Source of the DNA: Bacillus sp. M6-12
Lineage (GTDB): Bacteria; Bacillota; Bacilli; Bacillales; DSM-1321
DNA length: 64,000 nt
NCBI RefSeq assembly: GCF_002860285.1
Contig: NZ_PGVF01000003.1
Coordinates: 124,001-188,000, forward strand
Reading direction: 5' to 3'
Shown here: one piece after another, positions 53,418 to 62,458 of the stretch
Position numbering within the stretch: position 1 is the stretch's first letter
Layout: the number at the start of each line of letters is the position of its first letter
Position numbers and translations under genes: made by a program
Notes under the pieces: model-generated
Told to the model about the DNA's origin: nothing
The model's database searches: none
What the model saw: the letters and a program-made list of their open reading frames with translations, nothing else

Positions 53418-54182
53418 GTGAAATCGAGTTTTTTTAATGAGTATCCTTTTTATCAAAAAGATTTTGAAACTCTATTAGCTGATGCAATTGGTAAAATAGC
53501 AAACAAAGAAAAGCATTTCATTGTGACAGCCAACCCCGAAATTCTTATGAATGCATACAGAAATGATCGTTATCGCTCAGCTCTTCTTTCTGCAAATGAT
53601 ATTGTGGCAGACGGAATTGGCGTAGTTTGGGCCTCAAAACTATTGCACACTCCTTCTCCTGCGCATATCCCAGGAATTGATATTATGCAGCAGCTAATAA
53701 ATAAAGCCAGTGATAAACAGTTTAAGGTTTATATGCTGGGCTCAAAGCCAGAATCTCTGGAAAACGCAGTGTCTAACCTCAAACAGAGTTACCCAAATTT
53801 ATTAATTTGCGGCTATCACCATGGCTACTTTCAGGATTCAGAAAAAATACTTAAGAAAATTAAAGCAGCAGAACCGGATATCGTTTTTGTAGCACTGGGT
53901 TCACCCATGCAGGAACAATGGATATATGAGAATTTTCCGTTTTTCGATAAAGGTTTATTCATCGGGATTGGCGGCAGTTTTGATATATTGTCAGGACAGG
54001 TCAAACGAGCCCCCCTTTCTTTAAGAAAAGCACATTTAGAATGGGCTTATCGTTTACTCATTCATCCCAGGAGAATGAATAAAGCAAAAAATCTTTTTGT
54101 GTTTTCAATATTGATATTGTACAGCAAATTAACTTCTTTTCTCAGTTTGAATAAAAATAGTCCGTCTCACTCCCCCGATTGA
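53418..54182 (+). CDS. WecG/TagA/CpsF family glycosyltransferase
   Basis: A 254-residue GT26 enzyme. It shows the typical VTANPEILMNAYRNDRYRSA, the catalytic-region ADGIGVVWASKLL, VYMLGSKPESLENA and the GSPMQEQWIYEN motif near residue 165. TagA-type enzymes add ManNAc to a lipid-linked GlcNAc in teichoic-acid linkage-unit or enterobacterial-antigen synthesis. Translation starts at a GTG. Next to the GT2 synthase it suggests an envelope polysaccharide locus. Confidence 0.9.
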   Translation: MKSSFFNEYPFYQKDFETLLADAIGKIANKEKHFIVTANPEILMNAYRNDRYRSALLSANDIVADGIGVVWASKLLHTPSPAHIPGIDIMQQLINKASDKQFKVYMLGSKPESLENAVSNLKQSYPNLLICGYHHGYFQDSEKILKKIKAAEPDIVFVALGSPMQEQWIYENFPFFDKGLFIGIGGSFDILSGQVKRAPLSLRKAHLEWAYRLLIHPRRMNKAKNLFVFSILILYSKLTSFLSLNKNSPSHSPD

Positions 54183-54760
54183 TATTCATTTGTCCGAACC
54201 TAATCGTAACACGTTATTGGCAAAAAGTTGCTCATTGAATCAAGACACTTGCCTTTAACTGCTTGGACTTATAGGATTGACTATTCTTGCTTAGTCCGGC
54301 GGTTAAGTTCACAAGGACAAAAATATACCCGGTAAAAGTTAGGAATGACCAAAGCCAACTATCTATCCTGAGAATTTGATTATCCTGGAATGGAATAATA
54401 CCAAAATGAAAGGGCCTGGCAGCATGTTATTCAAAATAAAAGTTCAGTAGAACCCTGAAGGAATAAAGAATATAACCTGTTTCTGCTGAAATATAAAAAA
54501 GAAGCCACTCTTCCCCCGGCTATGCCTCAGGGCAGAGTTAGCTTATTTTTGGCTTTAGAAATGCCTAATACTCACCATAACCAGCTTCCGTTCCATCTTC
54601 AGCAGATATGTCTGTTTCTTCCACATAGAATTTGGAATACCTTGAGGACGAAGGACTTTGAAGGCATGCTATTACACATTATAGGCAGAATAGTCTATAA
54701 AGTCATGCCTCATTATTCATTTGAGATTTCATAACAGGGAATTCTACTAAAAACTGTGCT
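54183..54760. other. intergenic region, no gene recognised
   Basis: About 580 bases between the TagA-like gene and the oxidoreductase. Only frames of 70 codons or fewer occur and none has a ribosome binding site or recognisable product. Confidence 0.35.
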
Positions 54761-55729
54761 TCAAATTGTAATGACCACTTTTCCTTGAGCGTGCCCTTCT
54801 GCAAAATATTGGAATGCTTCAGGAACTTCACTTAATTTATAGCTTCGATCAATAACAGGTTTTACTTTGCCAGCTTCAATAAGTTCCTTTATATAAATTA
54901 GATCTTCTTGGTTTGCCCTTTGCAGCATGTTGCCCATTTTCTTGCTCCCAGTCATGGAATACCAAGGCCCAAGGACCATTGCCTGGAACATTTGAGACTC
55001 GGATCCTCCGATATGAACAAAAATTCCATTGGGATTTAATGCACGCTTATAAACTGAAATTGGCTGATGACCGTTCACTGCGAGAATCAGGTCATAACTC
55101 TGAGTTTTCTTGGTAAAATCTTCTTTGGTATAGTCGATGTAAAAGTCTGCGCCAATTGATTGCACTATGTCTACATTTCTTGTACTGCAAACACCTGTTA
55201 CCTCAGCCCCGAACGATTTGGCAATCTGTACAGCAAAGGTCCCAACACCGCCAGAGGAGCCGTAAACCAAAACCTTTTGCCCGGGTTGAATTTTTCCTTT
55301 ATTCCGCAGTCCCTGCAGGGCGGTTACAGCAGCCATAGGTACCGCAGCAGCTTCCTCTAGCGAAATATTGGCTGGTTTTATTGCTAATGCATTTTCCGGA
55401 ACAGAAACATATTCGGCGAAACCGCCCCACCCGCTGCCGGATAGATCTCCGAATACCTCATCTCCGGGCTGGAACTGAGTAACCTCTTTGCCAACTGCCT
55501 CTACTATACCAGCTATGTCACCTCCAGGGATGGTGTATTTTGGTTTTAGAAGTCCGAAAGCAAAACGGGCTAAGAACGGTTCTCCTTTCAAAAGCACCAG
55601 ATTACCATAATTCAGTGATGCTGCATGTACTCTCACCAGTACTTGATTATCCTTAGCAACAGGTTTCTCCACCTCTTTTAATGTAAGAACATCAGGCGGA
55701 CCATATTTGTGATAAACGAGAGCTTTCAT
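54761..55729 (-). CDS. MDR-family NAD(P)-dependent quinone oxidoreductase/alcohol dehydrogenase
   Basis: A 322-residue medium-chain reductase without zinc-ligand cysteines. It has PPDVLTLKEVEKP, GGDIAGIVEAVG, PMAAVTALQGL and the NADP-binding VLVYGSSGGVGTFAVQIAK with ending HAQGKVVITI. This fits the quinone-oxidoreductase or enoyl-reductase group, acting on quinones or alkenals. The ATG follows GGGGGA. It stands alone with AT-rich flanks. Confidence 0.9.
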   Translation of the reverse strand: MKALVYHKYGPPDVLTLKEVEKPVAKDNQVLVRVHAASLNYGNLVLLKGEPFLARFAFGLLKPKYTIPGGDIAGIVEAVGKEVTQFQPGDEVFGDLSGSGWGGFAEYVSVPENALAIKPANISLEEAAAVPMAAVTALQGLRNKGKIQPGQKVLVYGSSGGVGTFAVQIAKSFGAEVTGVCSTRNVDIVQSIGADFYIDYTKEDFTKKTQSYDLILAVNGHQPISVYKRALNPNGIFVHIGGSESQMFQAMVLGPWYSMTGSKKMGNMLQRANQEDLIYIKELIEAGKVKPVIDRSYKLSEVPEAFQYFAEGHAQGKVVITI

Positions 55730-56190
55730 TAGAGATTCCCCCCATATTTACTTGATCTTGTTCATTTAGGATCATTTAGAAAAAACAAATAAACCATTAT
55801 AAACTCCGTTCCTTAAATGTATTCAAGCCGTAAGATATTCAAAACAGGAATATGGTGAAATAGTTTGTAGCATTCTAATACTATTCTTTTTCGCCATTTA
55901 CCAAATACGCAAAAAATTACTATTAAAGATAGAACCCTATAACCAAAAAATTTTAGTTGTTTTTGTCGAAATTAATCAAAAAAATAGAAATTTGATACAT
56001 TAATATATTTTTATGGAAAAGTAGCTACACATGATAACAACTTAATATATCGAAAGATTTTTAAATCTGCCCATTATTAATTAAATAGTTTCAATAAATA
56101 AATGCTTTGTTGAAATATCTTCTGCCAATCCGTTAAAAAGCTAACTTTGTAATCTATTTATCCATTTAATATGTCTAATGGGGAAATTAA

Positions 56191-56237
56191 AAAGGATAGA
56201 TGAGCATAATAAAATTTGCTCCACCTATCCTTTTTTT
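56191..56237 (+). terminator. orphan rho-independent terminator
   Basis: A 9-bp stem, AAAGGATAG with CTATCCTTT, with additional pairing TGAGCA/TGCTC inside, is followed by a T7 run. No plus-strand gene precedes it within 1.5 kb, so it may end an untranslated RNA or be a relic. Confidence 0.55.
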
Positions 56238-56443
56238 GGACAAATGACCTTATTCGCTGCAACAAAAGATTTGTAATGTTGTTTTGCTAACGCACCCTTT
56301 CATTTAAGTATTTACAATCTCATAAAATAATTCATTTTTGCATTACTACAAGATGCTTGGTTGTAATAAAGGTAAAATGAATGTTGTAAAACAAACCGAA
56401 ACAAATATTCTCCAACCGCTGTTCATTAATTTTCACACAACAA

Positions 56444-56467
56444 ATAAAAGGAGCTGAAAACAGCTCC
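56444..56467 (-). terminator. rho-independent terminator
   Basis: The stem GGAGCTG/CAGCTCC with an AAAA loop (56450-56467) and CTTTTATTT after it on the minus strand lies downstream of the V4R-STAS gene. Confidence 0.7.
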
Positions 56468-56652
56468 AATAGAGGGTATCTAACTATACAGATTTGCATA
56501 TTTATATGAGTTGAAGGAAAGATTTTTTCAGCCTTCCCGGTAGCTTAACGAGGAAAAAGAGCCATGCGTCGAAAGTTCGTAATATGTAACAGAATTATTT
56601 CAAACCGGGGGAGGATTTAACACCATGCGACTCTTCTCTTTCGCCTGCTAAT

Positions 56653-57672
56653 TTAAATTATTGTTCGTCCCATTTGTCCTAATGCATAATGAATTCCATG
56701 CTGTAAGGACTGAAAACAATCATACTTGGATAAGTTTATAGCTGATTGAGAAATAAGAATGCTTAATTCAGCTGAAATACCAACAAGAATAGTTTTCGTT
56801 CCAATTAGGGAAGCAGCAGAACCGGTTTTTTCAATGAGACTTGCAGTGTGAGAACTAATATCTTTATCAAGACCAGTTAGGTCCAGAATAAGATAGTTCG
56901 CCTTATATGTTGGCAGATTCTTTAATGTCTTGACAACGAGCTCTTCCGAACGTTCTTCGTCGTATTTCCCAATTAGCGGGACTACTACAACTCCTTCAAG
57001 AACAGGAATGATTGGTGAAGAGAGTTTCTTCACAAGTTCAGTTAATATTCTTGTTTTATCTTCTACAAGAGCTTCTAAATGATGAATGTGATCCGATTCC
57101 TTTTTTCTGGCTAACTGATGAATGTTATTTGAAACAGTAACATCAGAGGGGAAATACTCAATTACACTGTGCTCATGCCCCTCTAGTTGATATTGAACTA
57201 CTTTGTACCAAATATTTGTGCCAAATAGTCCTGTAAATATTCCTGCATAATGGGCTGGGAGAAAATTTCCTCCCTTTTGCTTTCCTTGTGCTACGTTAAT
57301 TTTATGCTCCCAACTATCTTTTAAATGGGCAGTGAGTGTTTTTGTTTCAAAGTTTAAATTTTCAATAACCGTCCGGCCCCATCCAGCGGAAGCATATGTA
57401 TTAGTAATTAATTCTGCTGCTTCAGAAACACTTACATCCTTCATTTTCTCAAAGTATTCCCCTACCACAAGGCCTTGGCGAAATCCTGTTGCCTCAAAAA
57501 CCAGGTTCGAGGCTTCTTCCCCTGAAATTTCCTCAATCGTATCGAAGAAAGTTTTCATTGCACTAGAAATCCAGAAGAGAACCGCATCCTGTCCTTCAAA
57601 TAAAAATTGTCCTTTTTCCAAGTCCCATTTGAATTCAAGCCCGCCTATATTAATATTAGAATTTGTAGTCAT
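56653..57672 (-). CDS. V4R-like sensor with C-terminal STAS domain (RsbR-type)
   Basis: A 339-residue protein. The N-terminal two-thirds resemble an XylR-N/V4R ligand domain (GFRQGLVVGEYFEK; HYAGIFTGLFGTNIWYKVVQ; EGHEHSVIEYFPS), which in other regulators binds aromatic or small hydrophobic molecules. A helical linker (ARKKESDHIHHLEALVED) leads to a C-terminal STAS domain (PIIPVLEGVVVVPLIGKYD; ILDLTGLDK; KTILVGISAELSI) of the RsbR stressosome kind. It may link an aromatic or thiol ligand to the general stress or c-di-GMP signalling machinery. The ATG at 57672 has AAAGGGA upstream. Confidence 0.75.
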   Translation of the reverse strand: MTTNSNINIGGLEFKWDLEKGQFLFEGQDAVLFWISSAMKTFFDTIEEISGEEASNLVFEATGFRQGLVVGEYFEKMKDVSVSEAAELITNTYASAGWGRTVIENLNFETKTLTAHLKDSWEHKINVAQGKQKGGNFLPAHYAGIFTGLFGTNIWYKVVQYQLEGHEHSVIEYFPSDVTVSNNIHQLARKKESDHIHHLEALVEDKTRILTELVKKLSSPIIPVLEGVVVVPLIGKYDEERSEELVVKTLKNLPTYKANYLILDLTGLDKDISSHTASLIEKTGSAASLIGTKTILVGISAELSILISQSAINLSKYDCFQSLQHGIHYALGQMGRTII

Positions 57673-57844
57673 CAAATAAATCCCTTTCTAGTTTGTAATG
57701 TTTATCTCCATGCTTATTCATTATAAATATCCTACATATTCAAGTCCAATATACTGCCACATGTAAGTTTACTTAAATCATCTCACTCAATCATTTATGT
57801 ATCAATTTTAAAATATTAGGAACGTTCCATAGTAAACGTTTAAA

Positions 57845-58053
57845 AGCCTGTTTATTGGGGTGGAAGGCGCAAGATCCTCGAAAATGCATCCGCATTTCCT
57901 TCGTGCGGTGTTTATTCGAGGATGCTTATTCAACGTCCTGCGGGAGCAACGCGACAGGTGAGACCCCGCAGGAGCATGCGGTGAGGAGGCACCGCACCCC
58001 CCGCGGAAAGTGAAGCGCCTGGAACGGAAATCAACAGAACCCCTTCACAGGCC
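57845..58053. repeat. Bacillaceae dispersed GC-rich repeat, copy 2
   Basis: A 209-bp GC-rich block opposite in orientation to the copy at 23726-24003 and bounded by short inverted ends GCCTGT...ACAGGC. Shared segments include CAACGTCCTGCGGGAGCAAC, GCGACAGGTGAGACCCCGCA and the coding-like TTCCTTCGTGCGGTG. Confidence 0.75.
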
Positions 58054-58062
58054 AAATAAAAA

Positions 58063-58107
58063 AATAACTGCAGGCAAACTCGATGAAATCAAGTTTGCCT
58101 GCAGTCT
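58063..58107 (-). terminator. terminator of the 58-64 kb operon
   Basis: A 14-bp perfect stem (58067-58080 with 58092-58105), followed by ATTTTTTTAT on the minus strand, lies 75 bases downstream of the first ligase stop and just outside the repeat copy. Confidence 0.85.
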
Positions 58108-58179
58108 GACCAGTTATTTTACAATAACTGGCTAGTATCTCATATGTGTTAGCAGTAACCTTCCCCGGCAGTTCAGATT

Positions 58180-59724
58180 TTAGGATTGAACTTCAGCATA
58201 GAGATCTTTATGTTTTGTCCGCAGTACATGTTTTTGGATTTTTCCGGTTGTAGTCATTGGCAGGCTTTCAACAAAGACAAACGCTTTTGGTACCTGAAAA
58301 TTGCCTAAGTGCTGCCTGCAATGATCAGCAATTTCTTTTTCGGAAAGAGTTTCGTTTTCCTTTGGAACAATAAAGGCTGTTACCGCTTCTACCCAATGTT
58401 CATGCGGCAAACCAATCGCCACTGCATTTGCCACTTTTTCATGCATTAACAGTACCTGTTCTACCTTGATAGAAGCAACGTTTTCCCCACCCGTTTTGAT
58501 CAGATCCTTTTTCCTGTCCACAAAGACCATTTGGCCGTCTTTATCCCAATATCCAAGATCACCTGTATGATGCCAGTCGAATTGCCTGCTCGCATCGGTT
58601 TCTTCCTTACTATCCAAATACCCATTCATAACGTTTGGACCTCTGTGGACGATTTCCCCTATTTGACCTGCTGGCAAGATGTTTCCTTCTTCATCCATAA
58701 CAGCGGTATCGTTTATGAGGCTTGACACACCCCAATAAGATCCAAAGCGGCGAAGCTGTTCCTCCGGCTTAAACATCAGTGTAGATGGGTATATTTCTGT
58801 TTGTCCGGTACCTAATGCAAAATCGGCATCGAACTCTTTGATTAGTTTTTCCAATGTTGGGCGGTCCATCGGAGCCATGGCGTACATGCATGTGTTCAAT
58901 GAAGTAAGGTCGTATTTCCCCCTATTAGGGTGATGCAAAATGGCGCGGTACATCATTGGAAGCATAAACATCCATGTGATTTTTTCTTGTTCAATTGTTT
59001 TCATTAACCCTTCCGGATCAAAGCCTTTGAAAATGATGCTTGTCGCTCCAATATTTAAAAAGGATGTGACGAAGGTATGCTGGGCGCAATGAAATAATGG
59101 CATCAGTGCTGTGGTTACGTCACTAGGCTTTAATCCCATTTCAATTATGTTTGCGAGACTTGCCATATAGACAGTTAAATGGCTGATCATTACCCCTTTT
59201 GGGTTTCCGGTCGTGCCGCTTGTGAACATAATCTGCGCCACATCCCGGTCCTGTATCTCCACACTTGGTTCCTTTTCTGAAAAATCCTCGAACAAAGAGA
59301 AGAATTCGCTGACACGGCCGTCTAATTGAAGGGTTTGAACCTGACTTTTATAATACTCCAGCTGGTTCTTCAATAACACTTCATCTCCGATTAGAAGCTT
59401 AGCTTTCACTTTTTCCAAAATGTATTTCTTTTCATCAAAAGAAATCCCCGGATTTATCGGAACCCATATAAGCCCAGCTTTCGCAATTCCAAACATGGTG
59501 ATGATGAATTCCATCGAGTTTCCGCAAATGGTCGCGATCTTATCCCCTTTAGTTAGCCCGCTCTCCAGTAAGTAGTTCGCAAATTGATTGCATAACCGAT
59601 CCACTTCCGAAAAATTCCATTTTTGGTCTCCTTGAATAAATGCTGTCTTTTCAGGGTAACGGCTTGCACTTCTTCGAATAATATCTCCAATTGCAACACG
59701 GTTTACTGTGGAAATTCCATACAT
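58180..59724 (-). CDS. AMP-dependent acyl-CoA ligase
   Basis: A 514-residue adenylate-forming ligase. The signature is MFTSGTTGNPKGV, with TGQTEIYPS at the adenine motif, HHTGDLGYWD, and the C-terminal catalytic lysine in TTTGKIQKHVLR. It activates a fatty or aryl acid with CoA. It is the last gene of the operon and lies 25 bases after the second ligase. The two ligases are quite different, so they probably activate different acids. Confidence 0.9.
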   Translation of the reverse strand: MYGISTVNRVAIGDIIRRSASRYPEKTAFIQGDQKWNFSEVDRLCNQFANYLLESGLTKGDKIATICGNSMEFIITMFGIAKAGLIWVPINPGISFDEKKYILEKVKAKLLIGDEVLLKNQLEYYKSQVQTLQLDGRVSEFFSLFEDFSEKEPSVEIQDRDVAQIMFTSGTTGNPKGVMISHLTVYMASLANIIEMGLKPSDVTTALMPLFHCAQHTFVTSFLNIGATSIIFKGFDPEGLMKTIEQEKITWMFMLPMMYRAILHHPNRGKYDLTSLNTCMYAMAPMDRPTLEKLIKEFDADFALGTGQTEIYPSTLMFKPEEQLRRFGSYWGVSSLINDTAVMDEEGNILPAGQIGEIVHRGPNVMNGYLDSKEETDASRQFDWHHTGDLGYWDKDGQMVFVDRKKDLIKTGGENVASIKVEQVLLMHEKVANAVAIGLPHEHWVEAVTAFIVPKENETLSEKEIADHCRQHLGNFQVPKAFVFVESLPMTTTGKIQKHVLRTKHKDLYAEVQS

Positions 59725-59749
59725 CCAAACGTCCCCTCTCCAATTTTCA

Positions 59750-61309
59750 TTAAACCTTCTGGCTTTTGTATTGTTCGATCAAAGCAGCTTTTTGAACCTT
59801 ACCTGCAGGGGTAAGCGGTACCTCTTTTACAAAAATAAACTTTTTGGGAATCTTATAGTCTGCAAGGCGAGATTTACAATATTCGTGGAGTTCATTCTCT
59901 GTAATTTCAGCCTCTGTTTTTGGGACGATGTAAAATACTCCTACTTCTCCAAGCACCGGGTCTGGGATGCCGAATCCCGCAGCTATTTGCACCTTTTCAT
60001 TTAAAGTCAGGACGTTCTCTATTTCGACTGGAAAGATGTTGAAGCCTCCGGATATGTACATTTCCTTTTTTCTTCCCATGTAATGTAAGTAGCCCTCTTC
60101 ATCTTTTATCACCATATCTCCTGTGTGAAGCCATCCATCGATAAAGGAATCCCTTGTGGTGTCCGGCATGCCATAGTAGCCTTTCCCAACGCATGCTCCC
60201 TTTATAAGCAGCTCCCCTACTTCATTTACTACTTCTTCTCCATTTTCATTTACTGCCTTAGCTTGAAAATCCCCAATCACAACGCCAATTGTTTGCTGAA
60301 CTTTTGAAATGTCATCAGTTAGCCTTGATAAAACACAAGCTCCTGATGTTTCACTTAAACCATATAAGTTAACTAGGTGTGCTTTCGGGAATCTGCCGTC
60401 TATTAAATTGCACAGCTGAGGTTCCACGTTGGAGCCTCCGATAATACACAGATTAATAGAATCAAGGTTATATTTCTCTTGCCCTTTTGCGGACAAAAGC
60501 ATGACATACATGGTTGGAACGCCGCCAAAAATCGTTGCCTTGTGCACCTGAATCGCCTCAAGAACCAAATCTGGACGAAAACCTGGGATTAGCACCACAC
60601 TGCCTCTTGTTGTAAGCGCTACCATAATCGTGCAAGTAATTCCACCTACATGGTTAAACGGCAGGCTTCCTATTGCCTTGTCTTTTTCTGTAATGTTAAA
60701 GTGCGAGGCTTGAGCACGGGCGGATGCAAGCAAGCTTTTGTGAGTGATCATGGCCCCTTTTGGTTTTCCGGTTGTACCGGATGTGTAAATGATCAATGCT
60801 GTATCCTCTTCCTGAACTTTGGACGCAGCGTTCTGCAATGCATCTTCATTCGGAATAGTATCTAATAAGAAATCAAAGGAAGTTTCTTTTTCGCCTCCAA
60901 TATAAATAAATGTTTTTACTCCAGGTATCCGATTCTTGAAACCTTGAAAGAATTCCACGTAGTTAAAATCCTGGAATGAGGCCAATGAAACTATAGCTTT
61001 TACATCAGCATTATTAATCATATATTCCAGTTCCGTATCGCGATAACGGACATTCAAGGTAACAAGTCCCACTCCGATCTTTGCTGCTGCGAAAAAAGTA
61101 TACAGCCATTCTGTTTGGTTTAATGCGATTATAGCTATGTTGTCACCGTGTTTTAATCCAAGCTTTAATAACGAGCCTGCTAATCTATCAGATGTTTCTT
61201 TAAATTGCTGAAAAGTGATTTCTTTGCCGCCTTCTATTAAAAAAATCTGGTCTGGATGACTGCTAACTGCCTCCGCTAACTCAAGAAACACTGTTTTGTT
61301 TTTCAGCAT
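59750..61309 (-). CDS. AMP-dependent acyl-CoA ligase
   Basis: A 519-residue adenylate-forming ligase with IYTSGTTGKPKGAM, the GLSETSG adenine motif, GWLHTGDMV and the C-terminal TPAGKVQKAAL. The ATG lies inside the end of the acyl-CoA dehydrogenase gene upstream (29-base overlap), with GGGGG before it, so translation is coupled. It would feed CoA esters to the two dehydrogenases in the operon. Confidence 0.9.
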   Translation of the reverse strand: MLKNKTVFLELAEAVSSHPDQIFLIEGGKEITFQQFKETSDRLAGSLLKLGLKHGDNIAIIALNQTEWLYTFFAAAKIGVGLVTLNVRYRDTELEYMINNADVKAIVSLASFQDFNYVEFFQGFKNRIPGVKTFIYIGGEKETSFDFLLDTIPNEDALQNAASKVQEEDTALIIYTSGTTGKPKGAMITHKSLLASARAQASHFNITEKDKAIGSLPFNHVGGITCTIMVALTTRGSVVLIPGFRPDLVLEAIQVHKATIFGGVPTMYVMLLSAKGQEKYNLDSINLCIIGGSNVEPQLCNLIDGRFPKAHLVNLYGLSETSGACVLSRLTDDISKVQQTIGVVIGDFQAKAVNENGEEVVNEVGELLIKGACVGKGYYGMPDTTRDSFIDGWLHTGDMVIKDEEGYLHYMGRKKEMYISGGFNIFPVEIENVLTLNEKVQIAAGFGIPDPVLGEVGVFYIVPKTEAEITENELHEYCKSRLADYKIPKKFIFVKEVPLTPAGKVQKAALIEQYKSQKV

Positions 61310-62441
61310 CTTCCTGCCCCCTATTTTTCAGGTTAAGCCAGGTTAATAAACGTGATTCATCAGCCAATTCAGATTGATTGAACACAGAAAACATCTTCCC
61401 GTCGCGCCAAAATCTTTGGACAGGAAACTCCATCATATAACCTGCTCCTCCATGAATCTGAAGTGCATCATCAGATACTTTCTTTACCATACTTATAGAC
61501 GAACGGTGTGCTAAAGTATTCGATGCTAAAAAGGAATATGAGCATTGATCTTGATCAAATTCATAAAGAGCGCGATAAGTGATACTGCGCGACTTTTCTA
61601 TTGCTATAGCCATGTCAGCCATTTTATGGCGGAGTGACTGGAAAGAAGCTAACGGTTTCCCAAATTGGATTCGTTCCTTACTATATCGGATCGCGCATTC
61701 TAGTGCCATAGAAGCTAAACCAACGCAGCTGACGGATGTCATGACTGTCTGCCATTGGGCCATTTCTTCTCGATAGTCTGCAGCTGTTTTTGCTTCAGCG
61801 ATCAAATACTCGGAAGGGACATGCACATTGAGGAAAGTCAGGTCAGCCATTTCAAGTGAACGCCAGCCTAGCTTTTTCCGGCATTTTACCGGGATTACAC
61901 CCTTTGCCTTCATATCTACTAAAATTAAACTAGCGGCATCCTCGGTGCTAATTCTTGCTTCCAATAGCGCATAATCTGAACTTTCTCCCAAAAAGACATT
62001 AACAGCGGAACCGTTCAATAAGTATCCGTCTGCTGTTTTTTCAGCTGTTATAGAAGATTTGTTTATGGCTGATGTGAATACTTTCCTTCCGGCTATCCCA
62101 TCCATTAGCAGATTACGCTTCTTTCTTTCATTGGCGGCCAATTCTATCAATCTCAGGACAGTTAGATGTGCCTGGACTGCCAGTACTGGACCTGCGGCAC
62201 CCGCTTTCATGAGCTCCTCCATAAAAACCGCTTCCGTAATCGTGTCAAGGCCGCTCCCGCCGTATTCTTCAGCAGCCGTTATTCCTAAATAACCTTGCTT
62301 CCCCAATGTTTGAAAAAAACCATTTGGAATATATTCTTCCTTTTCCCAATCCACTATCTGTGGAGCTACTTCTTTATGAATGAATTTCTGTACTGTTTTT
62401 CGAAAAAACTCATGTTCGTCAGAAAAAATCCAATGTCCCAT
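61281..62441 (-). CDS. acyl-CoA dehydrogenase
   Basis: A 386-residue acyl-CoA dehydrogenase. FAD-region segments GSGLDTITEAVFMEELMKAG, the C-terminal LQIHGGAGYMMEFPVQRFWRD and the end helices are present. The usual catalytic-Glu motif of the family is not obvious at its normal place, where the sequence reads SVFNQSELADESR instead of an xEGTxEI-type segment, so the enzyme may use another base or act on an unusual ester. It follows the other dehydrogenase by 17 bases and overlaps the ligase downstream by 29 bases. Confidence 0.87.
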   Translation of the reverse strand: MGHWIFSDEHEFFRKTVQKFIHKEVAPQIVDWEKEEYIPNGFFQTLGKQGYLGITAAEEYGGSGLDTITEAVFMEELMKAGAAGPVLAVQAHLTVLRLIELAANERKKRNLLMDGIAGRKVFTSAINKSSITAEKTADGYLLNGSAVNVFLGESSDYALLEARISTEDAASLILVDMKAKGVIPVKCRKKLGWRSLEMADLTFLNVHVPSEYLIAEAKTAADYREEMAQWQTVMTSVSCVGLASMALECAIRYSKERIQFGKPLASFQSLRHKMADMAIAIEKSRSITYRALYEFDQDQCSYSFLASNTLAHRSSISMVKKVSDDALQIHGGAGYMMEFPVQRFWRDGKMFSVFNQSELADESRLLTWLNLKNRGQEDAEKQNSVS

Positions 62442-62458
62442 TTTCCTCCTCCTTCAGC

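Larger units (their letters stand above)
55730..56652. other. long AT-rich intergenic region
   Basis: About 920 bases without a recognisable gene. It contains one plus-or-minus hairpin (AAAGGATAG/CTATCCTTT, 56191-56233, followed by TTTTTTT on the plus strand) and the minus-strand terminator at 56444-56467. Confidence 0.4.

Noticed and set aside
54522..54734. A 70-codon plus-strand frame in the gap after the TagA-like gene
   Set aside because: It has no ribosome binding site and an unusual His/Leu-rich composition typical of chance frames.
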